From: Siphonodentalium dalli
Taxonomy: Eukaryota > Mollusca > Scaphopoda > Gadilida > Siphonodentaliidae
Length of the DNA stretch: 64,000 nucleotides
Assembly (NCBI GenBank): GCA_032622095.1
Contig: CP136067.1
Span: 62,382,893-62,446,892 of the forward strand
Direction: 5' to 3'
Below, in pieces: positions 21,887 to 34,693 of the stretch (position 1 is its first letter; every line of letters begins with the position of its first letter). Under the pieces are notes generated by a model. That model saw only the letters and a program-made list of their open reading frames with translations, searched no databases and was not told the DNA's origin. A program made the translations under genes and the position numbers.

Positions 21887-23568
21887 TACTCTCAGGTGCC
21901 AAATAAACGTGCCGGCACGTTTATTAATTTGGAGCAAAAATACACACAATCACGCTTATTGTGACCCATCACGTTTATTATTTTTTGGGGGTAAATCCAT
22001 CACATACTGTGACATTTATTCTTTTTTTGGGTGATAAACAAACGAATATAAGAATGGAACGAATCACGAGTGTGCTAATGTTAATACTAGAAGTCACAAA
22101 CCACTAAATAAAGTTGTTTTAGTAGACTGAGATGCGACATCGCTTCGATAAAAAACCTGTTTTGAGAGTCACGGTTCGCCCAATCTTTTACTTCGTCTAC
22201 TTTCGGTTTGTAATAAAGCGCAAAACGTGAACTGGGCCGAGTTCACGGGACCCGAAACGATAGAAAAGATGGCCCATGGATCACAGGACTTATTCTACAA
22301 TTAAAATGTTTTTGTTAACTCCAAAATCAGTTCCATAATCACAATTTATAATGAAAAACGATGTGCCTCGAAAATAGGCAACGCGAAACCCAGAAAAAGC
22401 AATAAAAGTTACCACTTTGACTGAGTGTTTTCTGCATACAAATAATTTCATGAGAAGCATTAAAGTATATTCCTTTAATATTAAGATATTTAAACAACAT
22501 AGTTTCATACTTTTTCTGTTTTAATGCATTATTTGGTGAGAGAAATGTAAAATTGATCGTAAATTCTTCGAAAAAAAATCAAATTAGGCTTAATGTAAAA
22601 TTGTAAACTGAGTATGATTTTGGACAAGAACTTCAATCTACTAGTACACAAGTTTCAACCTAAATATATTAATCAATTGAATTATACAGTGAGTGAGTTA
22701 CTTGAGTTAACTATCACTCTTTGATTGATTGATTGATTGTATTGGCAATGATAATAACACATATATAAATACAATAGATTGTTGATATACATAACTTAGG
22801 AGCAAACACATAGCATTGTACATAGTTTGTTCAGCATTAGATATCCTTTTATTTGTGATGTTGAAAAGGGGTTGTTTTGTGCAACACAACAGAAAATCAT
22901 ATTTAATAAACAGCCTTAAGTTTTCCCACCCCTTCTTGTATTCCGTATGGCTAATCCCTATATAGTATACAAAGTGGTGAAATGGTGTTTAATTTAGGTT
23001 TTTTCTGTTTTGTTTGATTCATTATTCCGATCCCAAATTATCTAGTATTCTAAGCCATATATAGAAGGTATCGGAATATTGAAATAGTCGGAATTATGAA
23101 CCCTCATGGAAAAGCGGAATAATGAACCCTCAGAATAATGAACCATCAGAATAATGAACCATCTATACCCGAAGACCCACAACCTACAAGAGAAAAAAAA
23201 GTCATGTGCAGTGTGTACTGTATAATACAACAATGAACATGTAAGACAATCTATTCCAACTTTATATCTTATGAGTAATATGTAATTTCACGCATGGTCT
23301 TACATAATGTATGAATGGGGTAAACCAGATAGTGAAGATACATGATGCATAATACCTAAATGTCACATCCTCCGCACAGGTATGATTCCCTGTACTATAT
23401 AAATGTATGCATAAGCCTTCATGGCTCGAGTTTTAAGCATACTACCATGAAAAGTAAAATCCGTAACCCAGCACATTTATTGTGCACCAGCACTATTATT
23501 CTTTTTTTGGTAAAAATGTCACCCAGCACTTGTATTTGGCCAGCACTTTTATTTGGCACCTGAGAGTA
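21887..23568. mobile_element. Inverted-repeat element T1, 1.68 kb
   Basis: The left end is TACTCTCAGGTGCCAAATAA; the right end is its inverse, finishing TTATTTGGCACCTGAGAGTA, with about 28 of 30 terminal bases matching. Reading TA as target, the terminal repeat starts CTCTCAGG and a TA lies on each side. Subterminally both ends carry several short GCACNTTTATT-like repeats; the left end includes the perfect 24-bp palindrome at 21902-21925. No transposase is visible. A related 436-bp element, T2, lies at 34694-35129. Confidence 0.65.
21902..21925. repeat. Perfect 24-bp palindrome at the T1 left end
   Basis: AATAAACGTGCC is followed at once by its exact complement GGCACGTTTATT. It is built from two head-to-head copies of the subterminal motif and could bind a transposase dimer. 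Confidence 0.75.
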
Positions 23569-23754
23569 CATACGGTTACGGCCATTATGGGCGCTTAGTG
23601 GAGAGTGGATTTCGAAATGCCACATCGCGATTATTAATTGTGGGAACTCATAGATGGCTTATATTATGTACCGTTTTGGTCATTGAAATAATGACAAACA
23701 GTTGAAATTAGTATGTGATAAAATCGACTTCTTTTCAATTTCTGGCTGCCAGTT

Positions 23755-25503
23755 TGATCGCCATCTTGACTGTGAGAATTTGCCAAACTCAATTGAGTAC
23801 TTCATATACATTTTCCATATGAACATGTAATTGTGGGCATAAATCGCGTAGAAATAAGGCCCATCGTAAGAAAGTAATGGAATGTGAGCTTGTTTTCAAA
23901 TTTCGGTCGCCGTTTTAGCCACCATCTTGAATTTGGAAAACAATTTCTTGCATGAGATGCAAAGTAATTACTTCACCTCAGTATTTCCAACTCAACTGTT
24001 ATCATGTGTCCACTTGTCTCGAAAATAATGCCCAATGATGTATGAGGGGAATTTCGTTGATTTTTCAAAATATTTCGGCAATTGTGGGCGCCATTTTAGA
24101 TTTTGGGAGACTTTTATTTGGATATGGTACAAGGACAGTTCTTCGCCTAAGTGTTCCCAACTCACAATAGTAAACAGGTGTGGGTTTGTCGTGACAATAA
24201 CGCTCACTGATGTTAAAATCGGCGATACTGGTAGCCATTTTGGCCGCCATCTTGGATTTGGATGAATATTCCTCAACTCAGGTATAAGAAGAATCCTAGC
24301 TCGAGTATCTACTGCACATATATATACATGGGTATTGTTATAATAGTAATAACATTCATTGATTCGAAACATTACATCGCGTTATTAGCGTCGATTCGGC
24401 TTTGACCTATTATACCGGCATTTGGGAAAACGTGATATCCGACAAAAATATCCTACAATGAATGTATATTTTGGTCGCCTTGTGTTTGTTAATGACTCTT
24501 CTATACGATAAATGTATAAATTCACGCCAAGATGCCAATATTTTCCCACAGAGACAAACGAAATGTGGTGAAATGTCAGAAAAATAGCTTATTTTCACAT
24601 TTCGGCGGCCATCTCTGCCGCCATATTGGATTCTGGTGTCGGATTTTTTTGCTAATTTGTAAGGGCTGTATATTAGCATAACGAATCGAGCGGAAAACAA
24701 GACCACATGTGATATCATCTTTACTATAACGACGATCAAAGAGACCTGGTGCATATAAATAAAATGGCCGTCATGATTGACGCCATCTTGTCTGGAGTCT
24801 CTGCGGCCACTTTTTTTCTGGTTAACGACCGACAAAGATTAGAGGAGACATTAAGAAAGAATATTAGTGGGATCAATCAAGTTGAGTCCTGGATGTGCAG
24901 AGGTCGACCAATATCTCCTGGACAAGATGCCTCAAATTTGAGCGCCATATGATGTTTACTAAGTTAGATTTTCAAGGTCGCAAGTCGAAGTCCCGTAAGC
25001 GATCGAGTTATCTCTCGTACTATACATTTTGCGTCCACCGTCTACACTATTGTTGTCATTGTTTCTATTGACGGATAGGAGAATTAAATATGTTAATTAT
25101 TAGTTAATTATGAATGCAAAAAAAAACAACACTAAATACTATCTATCCTTGTAATTTCAGCATCCGGAATACGAAATATACAGGTTTCGACATCCGGCAT
25201 ACTGACGCTCGGCATCCAGAATACTCTATATTAACCCCGGAATCCGGCGTACGAAAACGGGGGTGGTCCCCCTCATAATGAGGAGATTGTAATATATAAC
25301 CCATTGCCTTTGTCTTCACACTAGAGACCTATACAGAACTAGTAGAAATATGAATGGTTTTATTTACGTACATTGCAGTGAAAATAGAATGGTTTTATTT
25401 ACATACATTGCAGTGCTCATCACAGCATCTGAGGGCTTGCCACTTTTCCCCACCTGCGATTTTTCCCCAACTCCGATTTAAATCGCAGTGTTTGCGGTGG
25501 CAC
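23755..25503. repeat. B1 right arm
   Basis: Inverted counterpart of 18549-20148. It is about 150 bp longer because of extra copies (about 24000-24400) of an internal module ending in GCCGCCATCTTGGATTTGG. Several modules carry the CCATCTTG core. Confidence 0.65.
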
Positions 25504-26220
25504 TTAGTGTGACATCAAGGTAAGAGCTGAAATTTGTTGGCAGTCTGCAAAAACAAGACCATCAGCCTACTTCCTGTTTTACAACTTGTCTTATTTCTGG
25601 CACGCCATATCTTATTTAGATAATTTCTCCACAGTAGACAATGTAGTCAATATATCATTGTCACAGCCAGCTTTAGTGTCATTATGTTTAACTGGTACCT
25701 CTGTTTAATCATTTAAAATCTTGAGAATGCAGAGTTCATTGAGCCAGCTTTAGTGCCAATATGTTTAACTGGTTTCATTGGGTCATGAGGTTTGCTGTTG
25801 AAAACGGAGTTACTTCCCGGAATATTGAATGAAATTAGTCAGATTATGGAAAGATCCAAGTTGTTTTTTTTTTTCAAATTGTTGGGGGAGGGAGGCTTTT
25901 ATTTTTATTTATTTCTGCACTTAGTAAGCATGGTCAATTAATGATTGTGACAAGAGCATGAGGATAAGCTAATCATTCTCTTAAAGGTAGCCATCTACTT
26001 CATGGTCTACATGTATGTCCACACATTACACATACATGTATGTGTTCGAGCTCAATGTTTTGTGCACTAATGTCCAATACATATCTATGGACATTTTGGT
26101 AAAAATATTTATGTTCTTCAGAATATAACTAACCCTATGTGTCAGGAAATGAGGGGCACTCAAAGGATAAGCTTGTTCATTGATAACTAAACACTAGTTC
26201 ATATTCAATGGGCTGTTTAT
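25504..26220. other. Unassigned stretch
   Basis: Two short copies of CCAGCTTTAGTG..ATATGTTTAACTGGT (about 25668 and 25743) form a local duplication. No gene seen. Confidence 0.45.
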
Positions 26221-27045
26221 TATGTTTACCCATACCATAGTATGGTAAACATAGTGTCGTTGTCCGGATTGAACACTCGTCGTTCGTCCGTCTGTCCATA
26301 GACACTTCACGTGTAATGCGATAACTCAAACATTTTCTATCCAATCAGAACCAATAAATTTTGGATATGGGTATATCAGCCCAAAATACAGATCGAGTTC
26401 GAAGTTGGGTTTGATCCGAGTTTTTGTTAGAGTTATGGCCCTTTTTCGACCCAGAATTCATGCATTCTGCCATAACTCAAACAGTTTTTATCTGATTGGA
26501 ACCAAATTTGGTATGTGAGTTTCACAACCCAAAATACAGATCGAGTTCGATTATGGGTTTGATCTGATTTATTTTAAAGGAGTTATGACCCTATTTTCGA
26601 AAATAAAATTAAAAAATCCGATGCTATAACCGAAGTATTTTTTGTCCGATTGTGTTCATATTTGATATGTAGGTTTATGATGACACACCCCTCACCTGCA
26701 TATTTTTTGGTATTGATTGGTTTATTGGTTTAGAAAATAATTAACCCTTCACACAAATGCTATCCAATGCAATAAGTTGAACATATTTCTTCTGATCTGC
26801 CTCATATTTCTTACCTAGGTTTTTTTTAGCATGTTCTTCATCTGTATGGTTTTCGGTATTGTTTTATTAACCCTTTTCACTCTTATGTTTACTTAGAATT
26901 CACCCAAGCTGCTATGACTCAAAACATTTTTCATCTGATCAACACCAAATTTGGTATATGAATTTATCACCCCTAAATACAGATCGAGTTCGAATATGGG
27001 TTTGATCTGATATATTTTAACAGAGTTATTGTCCTTTATAATTCA
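26221..27045 (+). mobile_element. R3 element, copy a, 3' truncated (Pearl-like)
   Basis: It begins with the hairpin TATGTTTACCCATACCATAG / TATGGTAAACATA, then GTCGTTGTCCGGATTGA and a CGTTCGTCCGTCTGTCC run. Units of about 170 bp follow with ATACAGATCGAGTTCGA and GGAGTTATGACCC. The R3 3' end is missing. Confidence 0.7.
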
Positions 27046-27161
27046 AGTGACTATAATTGCTGCTGTGAATTTGAAGAGAACATATAACACAGACCAGGTG
27101 TGTTATTGAAATGAGTTATTTATTGCTATGGACATTAGATACTACATGCTACATTTGATAA

Positions 27162-28808
27162 GGCCAAAACAAACAAAAAAACGTCTCTGGCCTGGCTGAG
27201 ATTTTCTTGCTGGCCTCAATTTTTTTTTTTTCCCGAAGTCCATAGTAACCTGTCTGTCTGAGTTAACGGCTATGTTTTTCCCAATACCAACAGCAGAACT
27301 AACCACCAATCGCATACACAACTGATGCATGTGTAGGCCGGTGTACGCGATCGCGCATTCTTGATATAAATAAGACGACCCAGTCGGCCATGCTACGCAG
27401 TGAATAGGTGGCGTAAATCAAACTCTACCCTGACGAGTCACTACGGAAATCCCTCTGTCTTTTGTGGGCTGTGTACACTGCTGTGTATTTTAAAAAGTAC
27501 AATGTATTATAACGGTAGCTCCCTTAAATCCCTTCGCCTAATTGGGGGCAAAACTTGCCTGAAAGACCATCTGATCGCAACAAAATTAAACAGTGAAAAA
27601 GCATGTACGTTTTTGGCGGGAAAATGACAGTCCGTATTACGTTATCAGTCCTGGAAATTAGCGTCGTCAAAAGCCGAAATCACCATCACCATTGACAAGA
27701 CGAAATCGTCATCCAAGATTAAAATGCATTGGCATCCTTGAATATTCACATAAACCCGAGTTTACCCCACTTTAAATAAACAACTGTCTGTTATGAATGA
27801 CACACCAACTGGGTCACTGTGGCACCAACCAAACGCATCAGTGGATCACCTGAATAAACTCTGTGTAACTATTTACTACAGACTCTCTTTGATATTTTCC
27901 GACCAAGTAGCAGATACCACTGTGATAGAAACAACTTGCACGGTATGCAAGTATTAAACACACATTTCAGATCATCTGATGTGGATACATGTACTGTAAG
28001 GATTATTTGATAACTTGCTGTTAATTACACTGAAAGTTGGCAGCTAATAAATTCTGCTATTTAAAATTTTTCCGGGATTGAAACAAAATAAGTCGGAAAT
28101 AGGTGACTTTTAAACCACAATACAATTTAGTGATTTAGTAATGTGGACAAGTTGTCACTGAAAAATAATGATCATCTATGAAGAGAAATAACAGGGGATG
28201 AAAATACAATAGGTTTTTATTGAAATGGCAAGTATTTATTCCATAAAACGATCTCTCTTTCAACACCCAACACCTGGAAAATTGCGTCGGCAGTGATGTA
28301 TAGAATGGCATAAAATGTGTAACTTCAGGCCCAATCTACACCAGAGATATTCAGGGGAAGATTGAAACAAAACATGTTTATTCCTGCATATTCAAGAACA
28401 GTCAGTAACATTGTTCTGGTCACATGTAATTTGTAAATAAAGGTATCAGATGCTACTGTTGCATTGTGGGCTGGTAGCTGATGGACTATGTAAGAGGAAT
28501 AACTCTAAACCCATGGCCATAGCCTAATACATTGAATTTTCACACTGGAGCACATACTAGTAGCTAGAGAATATCTTTAACACCTAATACATAACATAAT
28601 AGTCCAGCAAGCTGCATAATATATTACCAGTTAGCATGTATAAAAGCATGCCAATTTTATAATACATGTTAAAAGGGTGCACTACACTATTTTATCACTT
28701 TCAAATGGCCGGTAAAAAAACAAAAGTGTAAAAAAAAAAGAAACCCTGCCTGCCTACCTGGAAAATTTTCCCCATGTTATCGAAAACAGAGATGTTTTTT
28801 TTTTGGCC
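27162..28808. mobile_element. Harbinger-like element H1, 1.65 kb, non-autonomous
   Basis: The ends are inverted: GGCCAAAACAAACAAA...CGTCTCTG at the left and CAGAGATGTTTTTTTTTTGGCC at the right. TAA flanks both sides (27159-27161 and 28809-28811). GGCC-type ends and a TWA 3-bp duplication fit PIF/Harbinger. The interior has no recognisable transposase; an unremarkable 75-codon frame at 27400-27627 (no clear family) and a TATAAATAAG at about 27366 are noted only. Confidence 0.65.
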
Positions 28809-28892
28809 TAACTCAAATATTTCCATTGATTATGTTTATAGTTCTTGGCATAGTTTATGATAACACACCCCTATTAAACCTGCACATTAGGG

Positions 28893-29212
28893 TCATTTGG
28901 TTTATTTGCTTAAAAATATTAACATCCTCCACCAATCCTGTTGACACAATGTGATAAGTAAATATTTTTCACAGGATCACTATATAAAGTGTGAATTTTG
29001 TTGAAACTTTTGCACTCATGAAAAGGTTGGTGTAAGGATTTATAAAAATAGCTAATCGCTATCGCATTTGGTTTATTTGCTTAAAAATATTAACATCCTC
29101 CCCCAATCCTGTTGACACAATGTGATAAGTAAATATTTTTCACAGGATCACTATATAAAGTGTGAATTGTTGAAACTTTTGCACTCATGAAAAGGATGGT
29201 GTAAGGATTTAT
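28893..29212. repeat. Direct duplication of about 145 bp
   Basis: A block from GGTTTATTTGCTTAAAAATA to GTGTAAGGATTTATA occurs twice, offset by about 172 bp, with only a few differences. A short R3-like scrap (AGCTAATCGCTATCGC) lies between the copies. Confidence 0.75.
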
Positions 29213-30663
29213 AACAAGGGGTACACATCTAAGATGCTTTTGTCGAGTTTTTTGGCAGTCGAACCAAACTTCTGCCAATAAGGTGCACAACTCCGGGAAA
29301 AAAAAGTCGGACGGTGGTATAGTATTGCAATAGACCTATATACCAAATATCAATTGAATCCGTTGATATTTAATTGAGTTATCGCACTAACGGTGATAAA
29401 ATTGTTATTAAAATAGACAAATTAAGACCCATAACTCCGGAATTTTTTTTAGGACAAACCAGGTTTTCGAACTCGTCCGACATATTGTTGCAAGAGACTC
29501 GTATACCAAACATTGTTTAAATCGGTTAATATTTCATTGAGTTATCGCGCTAACGGTGATAACATTGCTAAAAATAGACAAACTAAGACCCATAACTCCG
29601 CGAAAAAAATTCGGACAAAATATTGTTGCAGGAGACTCCTATACCAAATATTGTTGAAATCGGTTAATATTTCATTGAGTTATCGCGCTAACGGTGTTCA
29701 AATTGCTAAAAATAGACAAACTAAGACCCATAACTCCGGAAAAAAATTCGGACAAACCTGGTTTTCGAACTCGTCCGAGATATTGTTGCAAGAGTCTCAT
29801 ATACCAAATATTGTTGAAATGGGTTAATATTTGCATGAGTTATCGCGCTAACGGTGAAAAACTCAAAAAAAAGTCATCAAAGATGGATAACTCAGGCCTG
29901 GCCCTTTGAAATTGGAAGGAGGGCAATGATCGCCCTCCTTAATTTATCCCAGGAGGGCTATTTTATCTGACCATATGATGCGAAGCATCATCCGAGTCTC
30001 GCATAGGCGAGCGGGGGGTGAGTTTGAGAGGGGGTGTCCCCCTCTCATGATTAGGGGGGTCCCCCTCTCATGATTAGGGGGGTCCGGGGGTCGTCCCCCG
30101 GGAAATTTTTAATATGTAGTGTCCCTGAGAGCGATTCTGGCATATATTTGTGGATTTTGTTCAGTGTTTCTTGAGGGAAAAAATGTAGTTTTGTGTGACC
30201 CACATTATGTGAGTAAAGGGGGGATGCCCTATAGCAGAAGAGTCCACAATTAGAGGTACCATGTCTTACATAAGCTAATGATAGGTAGAGCACTCTGCTG
30301 TATAGGCATATATGTATATGCATATGTAAACCATAATATTTATATACTTATTATACTTACGCGAGGAGGGCGATAGGCGCCCTCCTTATTTTAATTTCAG
30401 GCGGGCGGAGGCGGGCGAGGGCGATCGCCCGCCTTAAAAGGCCAGGCCTGATAACTCTAGTCAAAAAGTTCGGACGTGACCCATTTTCTACAGGCAGTAA
30501 ATAGTCATTGGGAGCAACTCACATAGACACATACCAAATTTTTTTTTAATCCATTCACAAATGTCAAAGTTATAAGGCATTCTTTAGGCCCGCCGATCAT
30601 CCGCCCGTCAGCCAACCGTCCCTCGTAAAACCATATTAAGTCGAGTTTTTGAAAAACTTGACT
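29213..30663 (-). mobile_element. R6 element, copy a (Pearl-like), interrupted by a MITE
   Basis: On the minus strand it starts with the hairpin AAGTTTTTCAAAAACTCGAC at 30640-30663. It has tandem units of about 130-170 bp marked by ATGGGTCTTAGTTTGTCTAT and TTAACCGATTTCAAC. It ends with GACTGCCAAAAAACTCGAC (inverse of the start), the hairpin GCATCTTAGATG and a tail ending CCCCTTGT. A second copy is at 62557-63250. The MITE at 29894-30449 sits inside. Confidence 0.7.
29894..30449. mobile_element. hAT-like MITE, 556 bp, with 8-bp target duplication
   Basis: The termini are AGGCCTGGCCCTTT and AAAAGGCCAGGCCT, inverted, and GATAACTC is duplicated on both sides (29886-29893 and 30450-30457). An 8-bp duplication is the hAT signature. 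Because AGGCCT is itself a palindrome the boundary could shift by one or two bases, giving a shorter duplication. Both ends carry further hairpins (GGAGGGC...GCCCTCC). A 25-bp direct duplication with CCCCCTCTCATGATTAGG lies at about 30036-30085. Confidence 0.7.
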
Positions 30664-30711
30664 AAAAATAGCTAATCGTTATCGCCAAAGTATGGGTTAA
30701 ACATCTGCTGA
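30664..30711 (+). repeat. Fragment of an R3 3' end
   Basis: TTATCGCCAAAGTATGGGTT and ACATCTGCTGA match the R3 3' subterminal segment. The terminal CTCTCGTT appears only after the insertion, at 32053-32060, so H2 has split an R3 end. Confidence 0.55.
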
Positions 30712-32052
30712 GGCCTAAACAAAAAATAACTGTGTTTCCGCTAACGAGCTGAATAAAATTAGGGTAGGTAGGTAGGCTTAACTTTTTTTTTTTGGTTAAC
30801 TTTTTTTTTCTCAGTATCTTTAAAAATAACTGTATAATACTTGTCAATAACCCAAACTATGCACTTCTTAGCCCCAATCAGGTTAACCCAGATGACAGAG
30901 GAACTAGAAACTCCAATTCAATCTTACATATGCTTTAATATTTACATATATACTAGTCTATATACTAATATAGTCTTTGATAATCCTAATATTTCCCATA
31001 TGGTCTGGCGACAACTGGAGTCAGTCCAGCACCACTGCACTGTCACATATTGGAGTGACTGTCTTGTACCGATCTCTTAATGATGGCTTCATAACACTAC
31101 CTTCTCCTCTGCATTCAGTGAATGATCTAGGTATTTTTTGGCGACACCTGCTTTTGGGCAATGATATGCCAAAGTCATAACCTGAAGGCCTGGGCGGAGG
31201 AAGGTTTAGGAGGGGTGACCCCCTGCTGATGGGGGTTCTCCCCCTGGAAAATGTTTGAAAATCCATTGCATTTAGAGCTAATCTAGGGAACTTTGAGTCA
31301 GTATTTTGAATTTTACTGAGAGGTCAATTTGATCAAGTTTCTCAAGAATAACTTTCGATTTTTTATATACTAGCATGTATGGATTGGAAATGCTTATAAG
31401 ATATTGTCAGATATCTTTTGATTCAATGGATTATGCTTATCCTGCTTGAAATGAGACTTACCATTATCACTCTAATTCATATACTAGGCTATTTTATAAA
31501 ATTCAAGTGAGACACATACATAATATACTACATGTAGTACAGAATCAATGTCTATTAAGTTAGTAATTACTATTTATAGTACTAATCTCTATGTTAATAT
31601 TTCATTTGGTGTTATGAGATCCCACCTGATACTAGTAACCAGGTTGATTCGATCAAATTGTTAATATTCCTGTACTGCATTTGATTGAAATACTGAAGTC
31701 TGAAGGCTGAATGATAACAAACCTGAACTGAAACTATTTGAAGTTTTCACAGATGAAAGCTAGATAAAGCCAAACATACTTTACAGTATGATTCCAACTG
31801 TTAAACTTAAATCTTTTTTTAAACTTAAATTTCTTATGTCAATATATATAAAAGTTTTGCATCTTGTTATTATATGAATTGTGACCTAACTTGAAGAAAA
31901 CAAAATTAAATTTTTTGTTTGTTTGTTTGTTTGTTTTTTTGTTGGTCCTAATTTTTTTTTTTTGCAATGGCAATAAAAAGTTTAGGGTCGGGGGGTTAAA
32001 ATAGGGTCGGTCGGGTTAGCGGAAACAAACGTCTTTTTTTTTTTATCAGGCC
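30712..32052. mobile_element. Harbinger-like element H2, 1.34 kb
   Basis: The inverted ends share GGCCT, an A-rich run and TGTTTCCGCTAAC, the same subterminal block as H3. Next to it lie GGTAGGTAGGTAGG at the left and the inverse of an ACCGACCC run at the right. No clear 3-bp duplication survives. The interior shows no transposase; a purine/pyrimidine-rich block lies near 31190-31255. Confidence 0.5.
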
Positions 32053-32258
32053 TCTCGTTAATATAAACAACCAATATAATTAATCGTGAACAAAATTTGT
32101 CATTAAGGTGGAGGGCTATAACGGTTAACCACAACAAGGTTACTATCCATATTCAAATATATAAAGTTATTTTGTCCTAACATCAGGCATCGAAATAAAA
32201 ATGCCTAACACTGCACTTTTTATTCAATGCAGCGGGGCCTGAGAACCAAAACCCTTTT
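32053..32258. other. Short unassigned spacer
   Basis: It begins with the R3-like CTCTCGTT end; otherwise unassigned. Confidence 0.4.
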
Positions 32259-32400
32259 TAGCTCAACTTTACATTATTACCATGTGTTGGCGTCCGTCTG
32301 TGCTTCAACAATCCATCATATTTAATATCATTCTATTCATTGCTCAGCAAAACATTAACTCTTTCCTAAGTTGAGCTACAGTGACATTGACACTTTCATT
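32259..32400 (+). mobile_element. R1 element, copy b (minimal, 142 bp)
   Basis: It has only the two ends: TAGCTCAACTTTAC plus GGCGTCCGTCTGTG at the left and AAGTTGAGCTACAGTGACAT with TGACACTTTCATT at the right. The tandem core has been lost. It abuts copy c head to tail. Confidence 0.7.
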
Positions 32401-33869
32401 TTTAGCTCAATTTACTTTGTAAGTTTGAGCTATTGCCATGGGTTGGCATCCGTCGTCCGTGTGTGTGTCAGTCAACAATTTCCTTTGGCGCAGGCTACAG
32501 GTCGTATCTTTTGTCTGATCTTTATGAAATTTGTCATGAATGTTGACATTGACATGTAGATGGGATCGAGTCATTTTGGGGTCATTCGGCCAAAAAACAT
32601 GGCCGCTGGTGGCCATCTTGGATTTAAAAATTAAATCCATTGGCGCGGGCTACAGGCCGTACTGTGTTTGTCCGTCAACAATTTCCTTTGGCACGGGCTA
32701 CAGGTCGTATCTTTGGTCTGATCATCATAAAATTTGTCATGAATGTTGACATTTACATGTAGATGGGAACGAGTCATTTTTGGATCATTCGGCCATAAGA
32801 CATGGCTGCTGGTGGCCATCTTGGATTTTACTCTTTGCATCACTAAATCCTTTGACACATCCTACAGACCACATCTCTGATCCGATCATCACCAATCTTC
32901 ATATGGATCATCTGGGTGACCTCTAGATGGGAACGAGTCATTTTGGGGTCATTTGGCCAAAAACCCTGATCCGATCATCACCAAACTTCATATTCATCAT
33001 TGGTGTGGCCCCTAGTTGGGCACGAATCATTTTGGGGTAATTCGGCGAAAAAACATGGCCGCTGGTGGCCATTTTGGATTTCAAAATTGAATCCATTGGC
33101 GCGGGCTACAGGCTGTACTGTTTGTCTGATCATCATAAAATTTGTCATGAATGTTAACATTTACATGTAGATGGGAACGAGTCATTTTAGGATCAATCGG
33201 CCAAAAAACATGGCCGCTGGTGGCCATCTTGGATTTACTCTTTGCACATCACTATAAAATCCTTTGACACATCCTACAGACCACATCCTTGATCCGATGA
33301 TCACCAAACTTCATATGGATCATCGGGGTGACCTCTAGATGGGAACGAGTCATTTTTGGGTCATTTGACCAAAAAACATGACCGCCGGCAACCATATTGG
33401 ATTTTACTCTTTGCATCACTAAATACTTTGACACACCCTACATACCACATCCCTGATCTGATCATCACCAAACTTCATATGGATCATATGGGGTGACCTC
33501 TTGATGGGAACGAGTCATTTTGGGGTAATTCTGCAAAAAAATATGGCCACCAATGGCCATTTTGGATTTTACTCTTTGTATGACTAAATATTTCTACAAA
33601 ATCCATTAGGCCAAAAAAAAAAGATGCTATGTTTCCGTACATCGACCGACCCTAAAAATAACCCGCCGACCCTAATCTTTTTATTGATATTTAAAAAAAA
33701 AAAATTTTGTTACTGTTTTTACCACTATTAAATGCTCATAAATATTGATGAACATTAGTGTGCGAAACACATGGTTTCTAACATATGCCTGTGAAAAGTG
33801 ACCATGATGTGACGGTTGTCTCAAAAGCCCCAGGTGTGTGATGAGTTGTTGATTGATGGGCATTAATTT

Positions 33870-34619
33870 TTGTCCCCCGACGTTTCCGTCGGAGGACTAT
33901 AGAAATGACCCTCGTCCGTGCGTCCGTGCGTCCGAGATTGGGTACCTTCATGGTGTAATCAACTCCTCCTACAGTTTTAAACGTAGAGATTTGAAACTCT
34001 GGGATATTGTTCCTAACATGTTGGTGATTTGCAACATCTATATAGCTAATCAAAAATATCATTTTTTCCATATTTTTGGGGGGGGTTTTCGACTTAGAAA
34101 ATTTGGAACATTTTTGCCTTTTGGATGAGATTGGGTACCTTCATGGTGTAATCAACTCCTCCTACAGTTTTAAATGTAGAGATTTGAAACTCTGGGATAT
34201 TGTTCCTAACATGTTGGTGATTTGCAACATCTATATAGCTAATCAAAAATATCATTTTTTCCATATTTTTGGGGGGTTTTCGACTTAGAAAATTTGGAAC
34301 ATTTTTGCCTTTTGGATGAGATTGGGTACCTTCATGGTGTAATCAACTCCACCTACAGTTTTAAATGTAGAGATTTGAAACTTTGGGATATTGTTCCTAA
34401 CATGTTGGTGATATGCAACATCTATATAGCTAATACAAAAATATCATTTTTTCGCGTTTGCATGCGTTTGTTCATCGGGTTGTTTTGTCCAAGAAATTTT
34501 GCGGTGGTTTTCAACATCTATATACTGTATAACATTGTTGCAAATAGTATCCTTCTAACAATTCCAATCATGAAGTTTACCACTCGAGTCGGGGGACATG
34601 TGGTCTGCGACCTTTTATT
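33870..34619 (+). mobile_element. R2 element, copy a (Pearl-like)
   Basis: The 5' hairpin is GTCCCCCGACGTTTCCGTCG, followed by CGTCCGTGCGTCCGTGCGTCC. Three units of about 190 bp follow, marked by GAGATTGGGTACCTTCATGG, each ending in a TTTTCGACTTAGAAAATTTG block. The 3' end has GTCGGGGGAC (34588-34597, inverse of the start), the hairpin GGTCTGCGACC (34602-34612) and TTTTATT. The long open frames across it only reflect the repeated unit. Confidence 0.75.
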
Positions 34620-34693
34620 CAATTTTAATTTCATGAGAGTGGATCTCATGCCTGCTTTAACTGTATGCCTTGCTTGGGACTTAATATGGAACA

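Larger units (their letters stand above)
18549..25503. mobile_element. Large inverted-repeat element B1, 6.96 kb, non-autonomous
   Basis: The termini are inverted: GTGCCACCGCAGACGCGATT at the left, and its complement, ending AATCGCAGTGTTTGCGGTGGCAC, at the right. TTA lies just outside each end (18546-18548 and 25504-25506), a likely 3-bp target duplication. Inverted homology continues inward for 1.6-1.75 kb per arm. The ~3.6-kb middle holds T1 (21887-23568) and a 105-bp inverted pair. No transposase was recognised. A TTA/TAA target fits PIF/Harbinger, but the termini differ from the GGCC-ended elements in this window, so I leave the superfamily open. Confidence 0.6.
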
